NCBI RefSeq assembly: GCF_000585395.1
Contig: NZ_KK073875.1
Location: 62,001 to 126,000 of the forward strand
Reading direction: 5' to 3'
Length of the DNA: 64,000 bases
Source: Saccharibacillus sacchari DSM 19268
GTDB taxonomy: Bacteria > Bacillota > Bacilli > Paenibacillales > Paenibacillaceae
A program made the translations under genes and the position numbers. The notes beneath the pieces were generated by a model that did not search any database, was not told where the DNA came from, and saw only the letters and a list, made by a program, of their open reading frames with translations. Shown here one piece after another: positions 38,146 to 46,474 of the stretch; position 1 is the stretch's first letter, and the number at the start of each line of letters is the position of its first letter.

Positions 38146-38919
38146 TCATCCCGAATCAAAACTGAGAAGCAGCGATTTGACGACCAGATACCACCCATCC
38201 ACAAGCACGAACAGCAAAATCTTGAACGGCAGTGAAATGACAGTCGGCGGAAGCATCATCATCCCCATCGCCATAAGCGTACTGGACACAACGATATCGA
38301 TGACGAGAAACGGAATGTAAATCATAAAGCCCATCTGGAATGCTGTTTTCATTTCGCTTATGGCATAAGCAGGTACCATGACGGTAAGCGGGATATCCTG
38401 GAAGCTTTCCGGTTTCTCCGCGCCCGTATAATCCATGAACAAGAGCAAGTCTTTTTCACGCGTATGTTTGAACATGAATTCCTTCATCGGAACCGACGCC
38501 TGATCCAGCGCTTCCATCTGCGTCAACTCGCCTCGTATGTAAGGCTGTAACGCCGTATCATTGATGGAAGAGAGCGTAGGCGACATGATAAAAAGCGTTA
38601 AAAAAAGTGCTAGTCCCACGAGCACCTGATTCGGCGGCATTTGCTGCGTACCGAGCGACGTTCTGACGAAACTGAGCACAATGACAATACGTGTAAAGCT
38701 GGTCATCAGAACCAAAACCGCCGGAGCGATACTGATGACGGTAATCATAAGCAGAACCGACAAGGTACTTGTCGCCGGTGTTCCGTCCGAATCTCCGCCT
38801 ATCTGAAGATCGATATTCGGAATCGGGTTTTCCGTACCGGTCGCATGAGCGGTCGGCAAAACTTGAATGAACAAAGCAGCAATCAACAAGGCAAAAGTAA
38901 TCGTTAATTTTTTTTTCAT
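38146..38919 (-). CDS. fliP: Flagellar export protein FliP
   Basis: FliP forms the pentameric core of the export channel. The 257-aa protein has a cleavable signal peptide (KKKLTITFALLIAALF..., likely cut after HA near residue 26), then the family segment ISIAPAVLVLMTSFTRIVIVLSFVR and helices with MGMMMLPP. Its ATG overlaps the fliO stop by 4 nt. Confidence 0.97.
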   Translation of the reverse strand: MKKKLTITFALLIAALFIQVLPTAHATGTENPIPNIDLQIGGDSDGTPATSTLSVLLMITVISIAPAVLVLMTSFTRIVIVLSFVRTSLGTQQMPPNQVLVGLALFLTLFIMSPTLSSINDTALQPYIRGELTQMEALDQASVPMKEFMFKHTREKDLLLFMDYTGAEKPESFQDIPLTVMVPAYAISEMKTAFQMGFMIYIPFLVIDIVVSSTLMAMGMMMLPPTVISLPFKILLFVLVDGWYLVVKSLLLSFDSG

Positions 38920-39458
38920 GGTTCCCTCGATCGGTCAACAGATTCCTCTTTTTCCAGCAAATCGTCGACCTTGCGTCGACGGTCCGAAGCTTCCCGCAAG
39001 CGGGTCTCGAACAATTGCTGGAACGAAGATGAATCGAGTTCCTCCGTCTCGGAAGGAGTATTCGATCCGTTGCGGAATCTGGATGTGAGTTTCTCCGCCC
39101 AGGCGGGCAGAGCGATGTTCGGGCCGGCAGAGTCCTGCACCAATGCCCCGATCAACATCTCGACTTCCTCGGCATCAGAAATTTTATCAATCAACGAAAT
39201 GTTTTCACCAACGCCGATCAAATAAATACTGCCGCCGATTTCGACGATCTGCAACGATTTGTTTTGGCCGAGGCCGACTCCGCCGAGTGTACGGACAGAG
39301 CGGCCGCCAAACCAACCCCGATTTTTTTTGCCCAAGTAGCGGATCAAAAAAACGATGAGGGCAACGATCGCGATCAGGACGAAGATTACCCATACCAGAT
39401 ACGAATATACGCCGGTATCCGCCGAGAAGTTCGGCTGGCCTTCGCTCAATAACAGCAT
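38916..39458 (-). CDS. fliO: Flagellar biosynthesis protein FliO/FliZ
   Basis: FliO helps the FliP ring assemble. The 180-aa protein has one membrane helix (about 17-40) followed by a cytoplasmic SH3-like part (RTLGGVGLGQNKSLQIVEIGGSIYLIGV) and an acidic C-terminal tail. In B. subtilis the equivalent was named FliZ and is longer. Confidence 0.88.
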   Translation of the reverse strand: MLLLSEGQPNFSADTGVYSYLVWVIFVLIAIVALIVFLIRYLGKKNRGWFGGRSVRTLGGVGLGQNKSLQIVEIGGSIYLIGVGENISLIDKISDAEEVEMLIGALVQDSAGPNIALPAWAEKLTSRFRNGSNTPSETEELDSSSFQQLFETRLREASDRRRKVDDLLEKEESVDRSREP

Positions 39459-39470
39459 AGGCGGTGTTCC

Positions 39471-39836
39471 TTACGCGCCAAGCGTTTTGTTGATCGCCTC
39501 GATAACACGGTCGGATTGGAACGGTTTAACGATAAAGTCTTTTGCGCCCGCTTGAATCGCGTCAATAACCATCGCTTGTTGGCCCATGGCCGAGCACATA
39601 ATAACTTTAGCTGCCGCATCCAACTTTTTGATTTCTTTCAGTGCAGCGATTCCGTCCATTTCCGGCATCGTGATGTCCATCGTGATCAGGTCCGGTTTGA
39701 GTTCCTTGAATTTTTCTACAGCTTGCGAGCCGTCTTGAGCTTCGCCCACAACCTCGAATCCATTTTTAGTCAGGATATCTCTGATCATCATGCGCATGAA
39801 AGCTGCGTCGTCCACGATAAGAATACGGTTTGCCAT
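39471..39836 (-). CDS. cheY: Chemotaxis response regulator CheY
   Basis: CheY-P binds FliM/FliY to control flagellar rotation. The 121-aa single receiver domain has the acidic pair DD (10-11), the phosphoacceptor Asp at 54 (LITMDITMPEMDG), Ser/Thr in CSAMGQ near 83 and Lys in IVKPF near 104. It lies between fliY and fliO, as in B. subtilis. Confidence 0.98.
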   Translation of the reverse strand: MANRILIVDDAAFMRMMIRDILTKNGFEVVGEAQDGSQAVEKFKELKPDLITMDITMPEMDGIAALKEIKKLDAAAKVIMCSAMGQQAMVIDAIQAGAKDFIVKPFQSDRVIEAINKTLGA

Positions 39837-39864
39837 TGATTAAAAATCCTCCCTGTCGATTACG

Positions 39865-41208
39865 TTATTGTAAGTTTTGAATTCGGTCCCACTGACTAAC
39901 GATATCCGTTACGCGAACGCCGAAGTTTTCGTCGATGACGACCACTTCCCCCTTGGCGATCAGCTTATTGTTCACCAGAATGTCCACCGGTTCGCCGGCA
40001 AGCTTGTCGAGCTCGACGATGGACCCCTGCGACAATTCGAGAATATCTTTAATCTGCTTTTGGGTCCTTCCTAATTCTACGGTGACTTTAAGGGGAATGT
40101 CCATCAGTAATCCTAAATTATTTTCGTCCGCTTGTCCGTAACCACCGTTCTGAAGGTTGCCGAACTGTACGGGCTGTACGTTGACGTTGCGTCCCGCATT
40201 CCCGTAGTGGTTGGGCTGAGGTGGTTGCTGCTGCATCGGCATCTGTCCATAAGCCGGATACTGCATGCCGTAGTCAGGCTGCATGCCTGGAGCTCCGTAT
40301 CCCGGATAAGGCGGTTGCTGCTGCATCGGTGCGCCATAAGGCGGCATACCCGGCTGTTGTTGCTGCTGCCCAGCAGAAGCTGCATAAGGGTCCTGATAAG
40401 GCGTGTTCTGAACCTGCGGCTGTTGCTGAACCTGCGGCTCTGGAGCAGGTGTTTGAACAGGAGGCTGCGCCGCTGCAACCTGCGGTTGCGGTGCTGGCGG
40501 CTCTTCTTCCGTCATTCCTCCGCCGAGCAGCATATCCACCATATTTTTTGCAAAATCAACGGTAATCAATTGCATGAGCGTCGAATCAATCAAATCTCCG
40601 ATCAGGAGACGGAACGAAACTTTGATAAGGGTCTCTTCGGCTGGAAGGTTGCTGACTCCGTCTCCGCTGCTGACATCCAGGATGTCGATAGCCGGAGGCG
40701 ATATGTTGACAAAGCGGTTAAAAATCGTAGACATGGACGTCGCAGAAGAACCCATCATTTGGTTCATGGCTTCTTGTACGGCGCTGATATGGATTTCGTT
40801 CAGCTCTTCATCCTGCGGATCCCCTTCCCCGCCAAGCATGAGGTCGGCAATGATTTGGGCATCTCTTGTCTTGATAACAAGCGAATTAATTCCTTGGAAC
40901 CCATCGACATAGTTAACATGAATCGCAACATGAGGCTTCGGAAACTCCGATTCGAATTGGCTTCTTGTGATAATCGAAACTTTCGGTGTCGTGATATCAA
41001 CCTTGCGACCAAGCAACGTCGACAACGCGGTAGCTGCGCTACCGAATGTAATGTTACCAATTTCACCCAGTGCGTCCTGCTCAAGAGGCGTCAGAAAGTC
41101 GTCGACGGTTTCCTCGGCTCCTGCCGACGATAATCCTCCATCGTCCGATTCGGACTGTTTCAGCAAGGCATCGATCTCTTCCTGGGACAAATAATCTTTA
41201 CTCGTCAA
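39865..41208 (-). CDS. fliY: Flagellar switch protein and CheY-P phosphatase FliY
   Basis: FliY is the switch protein in which a CheC/CheX-type phosphatase is fused to a FliN domain. I place the start at TTG 41208 (LTSKDYLSQEEIDALL) with GAAGGAG 9 nt upstream; it overlaps the fliM stop by 11 nt and gives 447 aa. After an N-terminal CheY-P binding segment come two phosphatase motifs (GEIGNITFGSAATAL and QEAMNQMMGSSATSM), then a striking Pro/Gln/Tyr/Gly/Met-rich linker of roughly 110 residues, and the FliN domain (ILELSQGSIVELDKLAGEPVDI). B. subtilis FliY is 378 aa. Confidence 0.96.
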   Translation of the reverse strand: MTSKDYLSQEEIDALLKQSESDDGGLSSAGAEETVDDFLTPLEQDALGEIGNITFGSAATALSTLLGRKVDITTPKVSIITRSQFESEFPKPHVAIHVNYVDGFQGINSLVIKTRDAQIIADLMLGGEGDPQDEELNEIHISAVQEAMNQMMGSSATSMSTIFNRFVNISPPAIDILDVSSGDGVSNLPAEETLIKVSFRLLIGDLIDSTLMQLITVDFAKNMVDMLLGGGMTEEEPPAPQPQVAAAQPPVQTPAPEPQVQQQPQVQNTPYQDPYAASAGQQQQQPGMPPYGAPMQQQPPYPGYGAPGMQPDYGMQYPAYGQMPMQQQPPQPNHYGNAGRNVNVQPVQFGNLQNGGYGQADENNLGLLMDIPLKVTVELGRTQKQIKDILELSQGSIVELDKLAGEPVDILVNNKLIAKGEVVVIDENFGVRVTDIVSQWDRIQNLQ

Positions 41209-42196
41209 ATTCCTCAACTCCTTCGTCGACGATCTCATCGATTTGCACGGCAATCCGGTCTTTGATCATGCCCGGACTTCCAATAAATTTCAGTCTTTCT
41301 CCGATACGGATAGCAAGGCCTTCTTCCGTAGCCTTATTCAGCGTAATTACGTCTCCCGGAGCCAAACTGAGGAATTCGCGAATCGTCAGTTGGGATTGTC
41401 CAAGCTCCGCGATGACCGGAAGCTCGGCGCGGGTCACGCGCTGACGCAAGGCTTCGAGTTCTTCCGGAGCGCGCGCCTTTTTTTGAGAAACGAACCAATG
41501 GTGTACGGACAGCTTCGACATGATCGGCTCAATCACAACGTGCGGGATACACAAGTTGATCATGCCGCTTGTATCCCCAATTTTTGTGCTGAGCGAAATC
41601 AATGCGATGGTTTCGTTAGGCGAAACAATCTGCATAAACTGCGGATTGGTTTCCAACGCTTCCATTCTTGGCGAAAGGTCATAAACCGTCTTCCATGCAT
41701 CTTGCAGGTTTTCCAATGCCCGACTGAAGATACGCTCCATAATGATCGTTTCGATCTCGGTGAGCGCTGCTGGCTTAAGAGGGGCGGTTCCACTGCCTCC
41801 CAACATTCGATCCACCATCGCATACGCAATGTTCGGATGGACTTCCAGCACCATTCGTCCTTCCAGTGGCTCCGCTTCGAAAATGTTCAGAACGGTCATT
41901 TTCGGAATGGAGCGAATGAATTCGTCGTAAGGCAGTTGTTCAACCTGCACGACGCTGATTTGAACAAAAGTGCGGAGTTGAGCGGAAAAATAAGTAGTCA
42001 AATTTCGCGCAAAGTTCTCATGAATCCGAGTCAAACTTCGAATATGGTCCTTGGAAAAACGTACGGCTCTTTTAAAGTCATAGGAGCGGATCTTTCGTTG
42101 CGTTTCTTCTTTTTTGAGTTCTTCCGCATCCATTTCGCCCGAAGAAAGCGCGGCTAATAATGCGTCGATCTCGTTCTGGGATAATACATCAACCAA
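41198..42196 (-). CDS. fliM: Flagellar switch protein FliM
   Basis: FliM is the C-ring protein that binds CheY-P. I prefer TTG 42196 (LVDVLSQNEIDALLAAL, 332 aa) because the GGGGGGTGA ribosome binding site then has normal spacing and the sequence matches the family start; GTG 42205 is the alternative. Conserved parts are the N-terminal CheY-binding LSQNEIDALL, the middle domain with ENFARNLTTYFSAQLRT, and the C-terminal SpoA domain. Confidence 0.96.
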   Translation of the reverse strand: MVDVLSQNEIDALLAALSSGEMDAEELKKEETQRKIRSYDFKRAVRFSKDHIRSLTRIHENFARNLTTYFSAQLRTFVQISVVQVEQLPYDEFIRSIPKMTVLNIFEAEPLEGRMVLEVHPNIAYAMVDRMLGGSGTAPLKPAALTEIETIIMERIFSRALENLQDAWKTVYDLSPRMEALETNPQFMQIVSPNETIALISLSTKIGDTSGMINLCIPHVVIEPIMSKLSVHHWFVSQKKARAPEELEALRQRVTRAELPVIAELGQSQLTIREFLSLAPGDVITLNKATEEGLAIRIGERLKFIGSPGMIKDRIAVQIDEIVDEGVEEFDE

Positions 42197-42279
42197 ACCT
42201 TTCACCCCCCTCCCATAGACATGGCCGCCCCAGCAGGTACGGCCCTGAACTCACTCGGTAAAGCTAAAAGCAAAGCCTA

Positions 42280-42744
42280 TTAAAGGGTTGCCAAGATAAA
42301 GTTTGTAATATTTACGCTCACGACTTCGCCTTCCGGCATTGCTTTGTTGATGAGGTTTTTAAGTTTTGTATTGAGTTGCGTCTTTCCTTTTGCCGTACTT
42401 AAAGCTTCTGGCGTTGTATCAGCGAGCGTCATCAAGATAATCGGTTTGATAGTAATTTCTTTGATTTCATCAAATTCAGCTTTGACTTTGGCATCGCTAA
42501 GCTGAACGGAGAAGTCGATCTGCACGATAAAGGAAGGGTCCGACAGGTTTGTTTTGATACCTGTGATGTCGGAGCTAACCGCTACAATTTCTTTTGCAGT
42601 AAGATGCTTTTCCTGCTTGACTTCTTCTTTTTCCCCTGCTGCATTTGCCGTATCCTTATTGTTACCCAACACTAGGAATACCGCCACTACGATTAACGTG
42701 ATCGCCAGGAACATCGTAATGATCCATGGTAAAAGTTTCTTCAT
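42280..42744 (-). CDS. fliL: Flagellar basal body-associated protein FliL
   Basis: FliL associates with stators and the basal body. The 154-aa protein has one N-terminal membrane helix (about 8-27) and an extracytoplasmic SPFH-like domain with FIVQIDFSVQLSDAKVKAEFDEI. It overlaps the flbD-like gene by one base (TAATG-type junction). Confidence 0.93.
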   Translation of the reverse strand: MKKLLPWIITMFLAITLIVVAVFLVLGNNKDTANAAGEKEEVKQEKHLTAKEIVAVSSDITGIKTNLSDPSFIVQIDFSVQLSDAKVKAEFDEIKEITIKPIILMTLADTTPEALSTAKGKTQLNTKLKNLINKAMPEGEVVSVNITNFILATL

Positions 42745-42968
42745 TATTCTTCTTCCCCCGTATTCTGCACTTTGATCGAAGCACTGTGCAGGCCGATTGT
42801 GGCATAATATTCGGTCATCAGCTTGACGACGTCGGCGGCCTTTTCCAGCACGATCATACGCTTGCCGTTAACCAGTGTGACGTAAGTATCCGGCGTTTCC
42901 TCAACTAACTCGATCTGCAGCGCGTTAAGCCACAGAGGCGAACCGTTCAAACGAGTGACTGGAATCAT
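42744..42968 (-). CDS. swrD: FlbD/SwrD-family small flagellar protein
   Basis: The 74-aa protein starts MIPVTRLNGSPLWLNALQIELVEETPDTYVTLVNGKRMIVLEKAADVV, the full family signature. In B. subtilis the homologue SwrD (YlzI) raises flagellar power at the motor. Its position between the hook gene and fliL is conserved. Confidence 0.94.
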   Translation of the reverse strand: MIPVTRLNGSPLWLNALQIELVEETPDTYVTLVNGKRMIVLEKAADVVKLMTEYYATIGLHSASIKVQNTGEEE

Positions 42969-43038
42969 GGTTTTCCTCCCGTAAAGCTGGCGGGAAAGCG
43001 ACTTAATTAAGCCGCCTTCCCGCCGCTAGTAATCCGGA

Positions 43039-43869
43039 TTAACGTTTCAGGTTTACAACTTCCTGCAGCACTTCGTCAGAGGTTGTGATGATTCTGGAGT
43101 TTGCTTGGAAACCGCGCTGAGCCGTAATCATTTCAGTGAATTGATCGGTCAGATCGACGTTCGACATTTCGAGTTGGCCGGCTACGATAGCTCCTCGAGA
43201 TGCATTGCCTCCTTCATCCGCGCCAAGAGGCACAGCTCCATCACCCGCGTCGTCGCCGGCCATTGCGTTTACGCCCATTCTGTACAAGTTGCCGCCTGCT
43301 TTTTCTAATCCTTCAGGATTTCTAATAACAACGACTGCCAGTTGATTATCAGCCGTTACTGCACCTTCTGCATCCCTGATCGAAATAATGCCATTGCTTC
43401 CGATCGAAAAACTCGAGCCCTGATCGATCGTTATTGTCTCTCCCTCTGTGTTCAGCACAAACATTCCGTCCGAATTGACCAGATTGCCGGCTCCATCCAC
43501 ATGAAAATCGCCCGCTCTTGTCAAGAAAGTCCCACCTGCAGCGTCACCGCCCAGCGAAACTGCAAAGAATCCGTCTCCGTCAATACGTAAATCTGTAGGA
43601 TTGTTGGTGGTCATTGCACTGCCTGCCAAATGCAAAGTGTCAATCGATCCAATGGATACACCAAGTCCAATTTGTTTGATATTAGAGCCGCCCCGTTCAT
43701 CTGTAGGAGCTGTAGCGCCCGCCGAAGTTTGACTGAGAATATCCTTGAACATCACGCGGGAAGACTTGAATCCGGTCGTGTTCACGTTGGCGATGTTGTT
43801 ACCGATAACGTCCAACTTGGTTTGGAAGCCTTTCATACCCGACACGCCCGAATACATGGATCTCAACAT
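43039..43869 (-). CDS. flgE: Flagellar hook protein of the FlgE/FlgG family
   Basis: The 276-aa protein begins MLRSMYSGVSGMKGFQTKLDVIGNNIANVNTTGFK, the rod/hook signature, and ends with the partner motif (TDQFTEMITAQRGFQANSRIITTSDEVLQEVVNLKR). Position, length and sequence match B. subtilis FlgE, although automatic annotation often calls this FlgG. The gap upstream carries the repeated element described separately. Confidence 0.93.
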   Translation of the reverse strand: MLRSMYSGVSGMKGFQTKLDVIGNNIANVNTTGFKSSRVMFKDILSQTSAGATAPTDERGGSNIKQIGLGVSIGSIDTLHLAGSAMTTNNPTDLRIDGDGFFAVSLGGDAAGGTFLTRAGDFHVDGAGNLVNSDGMFVLNTEGETITIDQGSSFSIGSNGIISIRDAEGAVTADNQLAVVVIRNPEGLEKAGGNLYRMGVNAMAGDDAGDGAVPLGADEGGNASRGAIVAGQLEMSNVDLTDQFTEMITAQRGFQANSRIITTSDEVLQEVVNLKR

Positions 43870-43961
43870 TAAATGATTCCTCCTATGATTTCACACATTT
43901 TGATTTGGTTTGCGTTATTTACCTTAATTACATTTTACTTTCTTTGGTAGAAAAAGTCCCA

Positions 43962-44042
43962 GCTAAAAAGTGCTATTTTTTACCGCGTCATGCGTTCGGC
44001 GGTAATCCGGCTTCCTATCGGTCCGGCCGGTCTAACTAGGAA
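43962..44042 (-). repeat. Structured repeat element, copy 1, upstream of flgE
   Basis: Plus-strand layout: the 17-nt block GCTAAAAAGTGCTATTT (43962-43978), a 33-nt gap, then TTCCTA (44012-44017) and TAGGAA (44037-44042) as a 6-bp stem around a 19-nt loop with the palindrome CCGGCCGG (44023-44030). In the sense (minus) RNA the stem comes first, and its 5' arm contains the stop codon of the preceding gene. Copy 2 lies at 49315-49394. Function unknown. Confidence 0.7.
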
Positions 44043-44410
44043 ACAATGACGGCACTGTCGATTTGAGTGAATACATTATCTTTCATCGAACCTCCGTCGA
44101 CCGCTGTAACAACCGTACGATTACGGACGTTAACGATCAAAGCCATGTCTTGCATCAGGACGAGCGATTCTTTGGAACCTTTTGCAGCAGCCTTGTCGAT
44201 CGCGCTACCCAGTTTACGAAGTTGTTCGGAGTCGAACTGGATGCCTCGTTGTTCAAGTCTCTTCGAAGCATGCCCGCTAAACTTAAGAAGCTTTTCTTCA
44301 AGAACGGTCTGGAAGTTTTCCTTGCCAGCTGCCGATGCTGTTTGATTCCGCGAAGCAACCGGTGGGATTTTCGCCGGATAAAGCTGGCCTACGCGAATCG
44401 GGTCATTCAT
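44036..44410 (-). CDS. TIGR02530-family flagellar operon protein
   Basis: The 124-aa protein begins with NDPIRVGQLYPAKIPP and has FSGHASKRLEQRGIQFDSEQLRKLGSAIDKAAAKGSKESLVLMQDMALIVNVRNRTVVTA, a signature of the family found next to flgD in many Firmicutes. The exact role is unknown; a link to hook assembly is inferred from position. Its ATG overlaps the flgD stop by 4 nt. Confidence 0.92.
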   Translation of the reverse strand: MNDPIRVGQLYPAKIPPVASRNQTASAAGKENFQTVLEEKLLKFSGHASKRLEQRGIQFDSEQLRKLGSAIDKAAAKGSKESLVLMQDMALIVNVRNRTVVTAVDGGSMKDNVFTQIDSAVIVS

Positions 44411-45027
44411 TTTACACCTCCGTCGTTGCCGGATTCACTTGTACCGGCTGCCTCCTCTGTCGAGGATTGAGAGGTTTGTGTTCCGGATGCCTGTGCTTGC
44501 TGGGCAGCAGCATCTGTGTTTGTCTCGCTCTTCGGTGTTTCCGTCGTCGTATCCGCAGCCGGTGCTGTGCCTGCTGTCGGAGTCTCGGATGTTCCTGCCG
44601 GCTCAACCATGGTGATATCCGAAGTCGGAACCAAATACTCGCCGACTGCCGCATACATCTTGCCGTCCTTTTGCAGAACAGAAGCTACATTACCCGTCAA
44701 GTAGTTAGCCGTTTCCGAATCGTACCAAGTAATTTTCTGTCCGATCAGTTGGGAAGCCGTTCCCATCGAAGAGTTCATTTGAGTCAATTGAGTCGACATA
44801 TTCATCAGTTGTTCCAATGAAGAGAACTGTGCCATCTGCGCCGTAAACTGCGAATTGTCCATCGGTGCGAGCGGATCCTGATTTTTCAGTTGCGCGATCA
44901 GGATGGTCATGAACTGATCTTTGCCCATCGTTGCAGCATCGTCTGTTTTTTTTGCTGCAGCCTTCTGTACGTTTTGCGTCGAATAGTTCGGCCAAATATT
45001 CGTTGTCGAAACATTGCTGTTTGCCAA
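44407..45027 (-). CDS. flgD: Flagellar hook-capping protein FlgD
   Basis: FlgD caps the growing hook. The start is TTG 45027 (LANSNVSTTNIWPNYS) with AGGAGGT 6-7 nt upstream, giving 206 aa; the ATG further upstream lies within fliK and lacks a ribosome binding site. The N-terminal core DQFMTILIAQLKNQDPLAPMDNSQFTAQMAQFSSLEQL is diagnostic. The C-terminal 60 residues are Thr/Ala/Glu-rich. Confidence 0.95.
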   Translation of the reverse strand: MANSNVSTTNIWPNYSTQNVQKAAAKKTDDAATMGKDQFMTILIAQLKNQDPLAPMDNSQFTAQMAQFSSLEQLMNMSTQLTQMNSSMGTASQLIGQKITWYDSETANYLTGNVASVLQKDGKMYAAVGEYLVPTSDITMVEPAGTSETPTAGTAPAADTTTETPKSETNTDAAAQQAQASGTQTSQSSTEEAAGTSESGNDGGVK

Positions 45028-45047
45028 AATCGAACCTCCTGTCTGAA

Positions 45048-46442
45048 TTAAGCTTCGGCGATAAACGAGCTTCCGGCTTGTGCGGCTGTCTTCTGTCTCA
45101 ACCATTCGCCGAGTTCTTCGCCAAGCTCTGCCGTCAATCTTGCATCGTCATTGCCTTCTTCTCTGGAACGCGATCGTCTGCCTTGTTGTTGTCCATTGCC
45201 TTGCTGTCCGCCGTTCTGATCCATTTGAGATTGCAACGAGGAGCTTTGCGTGACTTCAAGTCGTTCAACGGTCAAGCCTTGTCCCTGAAGCGATCCCCTA
45301 AGTTGCACCATCTGCTGCTCCAGCATATCTTTTGCAGCGGCGTGTTCCGTCACAAAGTGGGCCATGAGCTGTCCGGCATGCATAGTGATTCGAATATCCA
45401 CTTTACCCAGATGATCCGGTGTCAGAGTGATTTTCGCTTCGGTAAAGCCTTGTTTTTGCAAAATTTCCAAACGGTCCACAACCAGTTTCTCCACCTCTTG
45501 AGCCATACGGTGCATAGGTACGGCTTCAACAGGCTTTGCAGGAGTTGTTCCATTTGTTCGAAGTGCCAACTCGCCTGCCGTGATTGTTCCTTGAGTTTTG
45601 AACTCTTGCGTTGTTTCCTGGTTCCGCCCATCTTCTTGCTGCGTACCGGCCCCGCTTTGCTGCTGCGTCTGTGCTTTTGAAGATACGACGGTTTGCTCGG
45701 AACTCTTGGCTTGAGCTTCTGTTGCCGGCTTCGCATTCTGATCATTTTTGACAATCTGCTGCACGTCGTCTTGAATCCTGAAAGCCTCGGCAGCCTGCAT
45801 GGAGGTCTGCTTAACACCGGATTTTGCGCTTTCTTCAACCGTTTTGACCGTCTGTTCGAGAGCGGCCAGAACCCGCTGAGCTTGTACTTTCATTTCCGGA
45901 GCCGTTTGACCGGACTTCTGCATGTCAACCAATTGCGTTACCGTATCCTGCAAAGCAAATTTGAGTGTCGCCGGATTGGAAGCCAAGGTTTCTAGCGCAC
46001 TTGCAGCAGCTTCCTGTCCTTCTCCCTGCGCATTTTCACCCTGCGATTGCGCATTCAGCACAACTTGGGCCTGCTGAATCCAACTTTGAAGCATGGGCAT
46101 CAATTCCGGATTTTCCGTCAACTGTTCATCCAACGCGTCTAATTGATCCAACAGTTCGTCGACTTTCGCATCCAGCTTTTCGGCTTCTTCGCCGTCGAGC
46201 GAACCTTCGTCTCCGGACGCTTCTCCCGCTGCCGCAATCAATTGTTGCAACGCAGCCAATAAAGGATTTGTCGGCGTTTCGGTTGCCTCTCCTGCATTGC
46301 CGCCTGTCATTGCGCCGCCCATCAGCTGTTGAAGCGATTGACCGAATATAGCCGCTGCCCCGGTCGTGCTTGCTGCTGTAGCTTTACCGCTTGTTACCGG
46401 TGCTGCTGATCCTACCGTCATTCCTGGAATCGTCATTCCCAT
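45048..46442 (-). CDS. fliK: Flagellar hook-length control protein FliK
   Basis: FliK measures hook length and triggers the FlhB switch. The N-terminal two thirds of the 464-aa protein are Gln/Ala/Glu-rich and low complexity, as usual for the ruler part. The C-terminal conserved domain (about 300-400) contains KITLTPDHLGKVDIRITMHAGQLMAHF and LRGSLQGQGLTVERLEV. Confidence 0.94.
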   Translation of the reverse strand: MGMTIPGMTVGSAAPVTSGKATAASTTGAAAIFGQSLQQLMGGAMTGGNAGEATETPTNPLLAALQQLIAAAGEASGDEGSLDGEEAEKLDAKVDELLDQLDALDEQLTENPELMPMLQSWIQQAQVVLNAQSQGENAQGEGQEAAASALETLASNPATLKFALQDTVTQLVDMQKSGQTAPEMKVQAQRVLAALEQTVKTVEESAKSGVKQTSMQAAEAFRIQDDVQQIVKNDQNAKPATEAQAKSSEQTVVSSKAQTQQQSGAGTQQEDGRNQETTQEFKTQGTITAGELALRTNGTTPAKPVEAVPMHRMAQEVEKLVVDRLEILQKQGFTEAKITLTPDHLGKVDIRITMHAGQLMAHFVTEHAAAKDMLEQQMVQLRGSLQGQGLTVERLEVTQSSSLQSQMDQNGGQQGNGQQQGRRSRSREEGNDDARLTAELGEELGEWLRQKTAAQAGSSFIAEA

Positions 46443-46474
46443 TTTCTAATTGTTCACCTCCTCTCAAGTGGGCG

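Noticed and set aside
43955-44043. Cyclic-di-GMP-I (GEMM) riboswitch
   Set aside because: Some 3' sequence looks similar, but the core GCAAACC and GACGCAAAGCC segments are absent.
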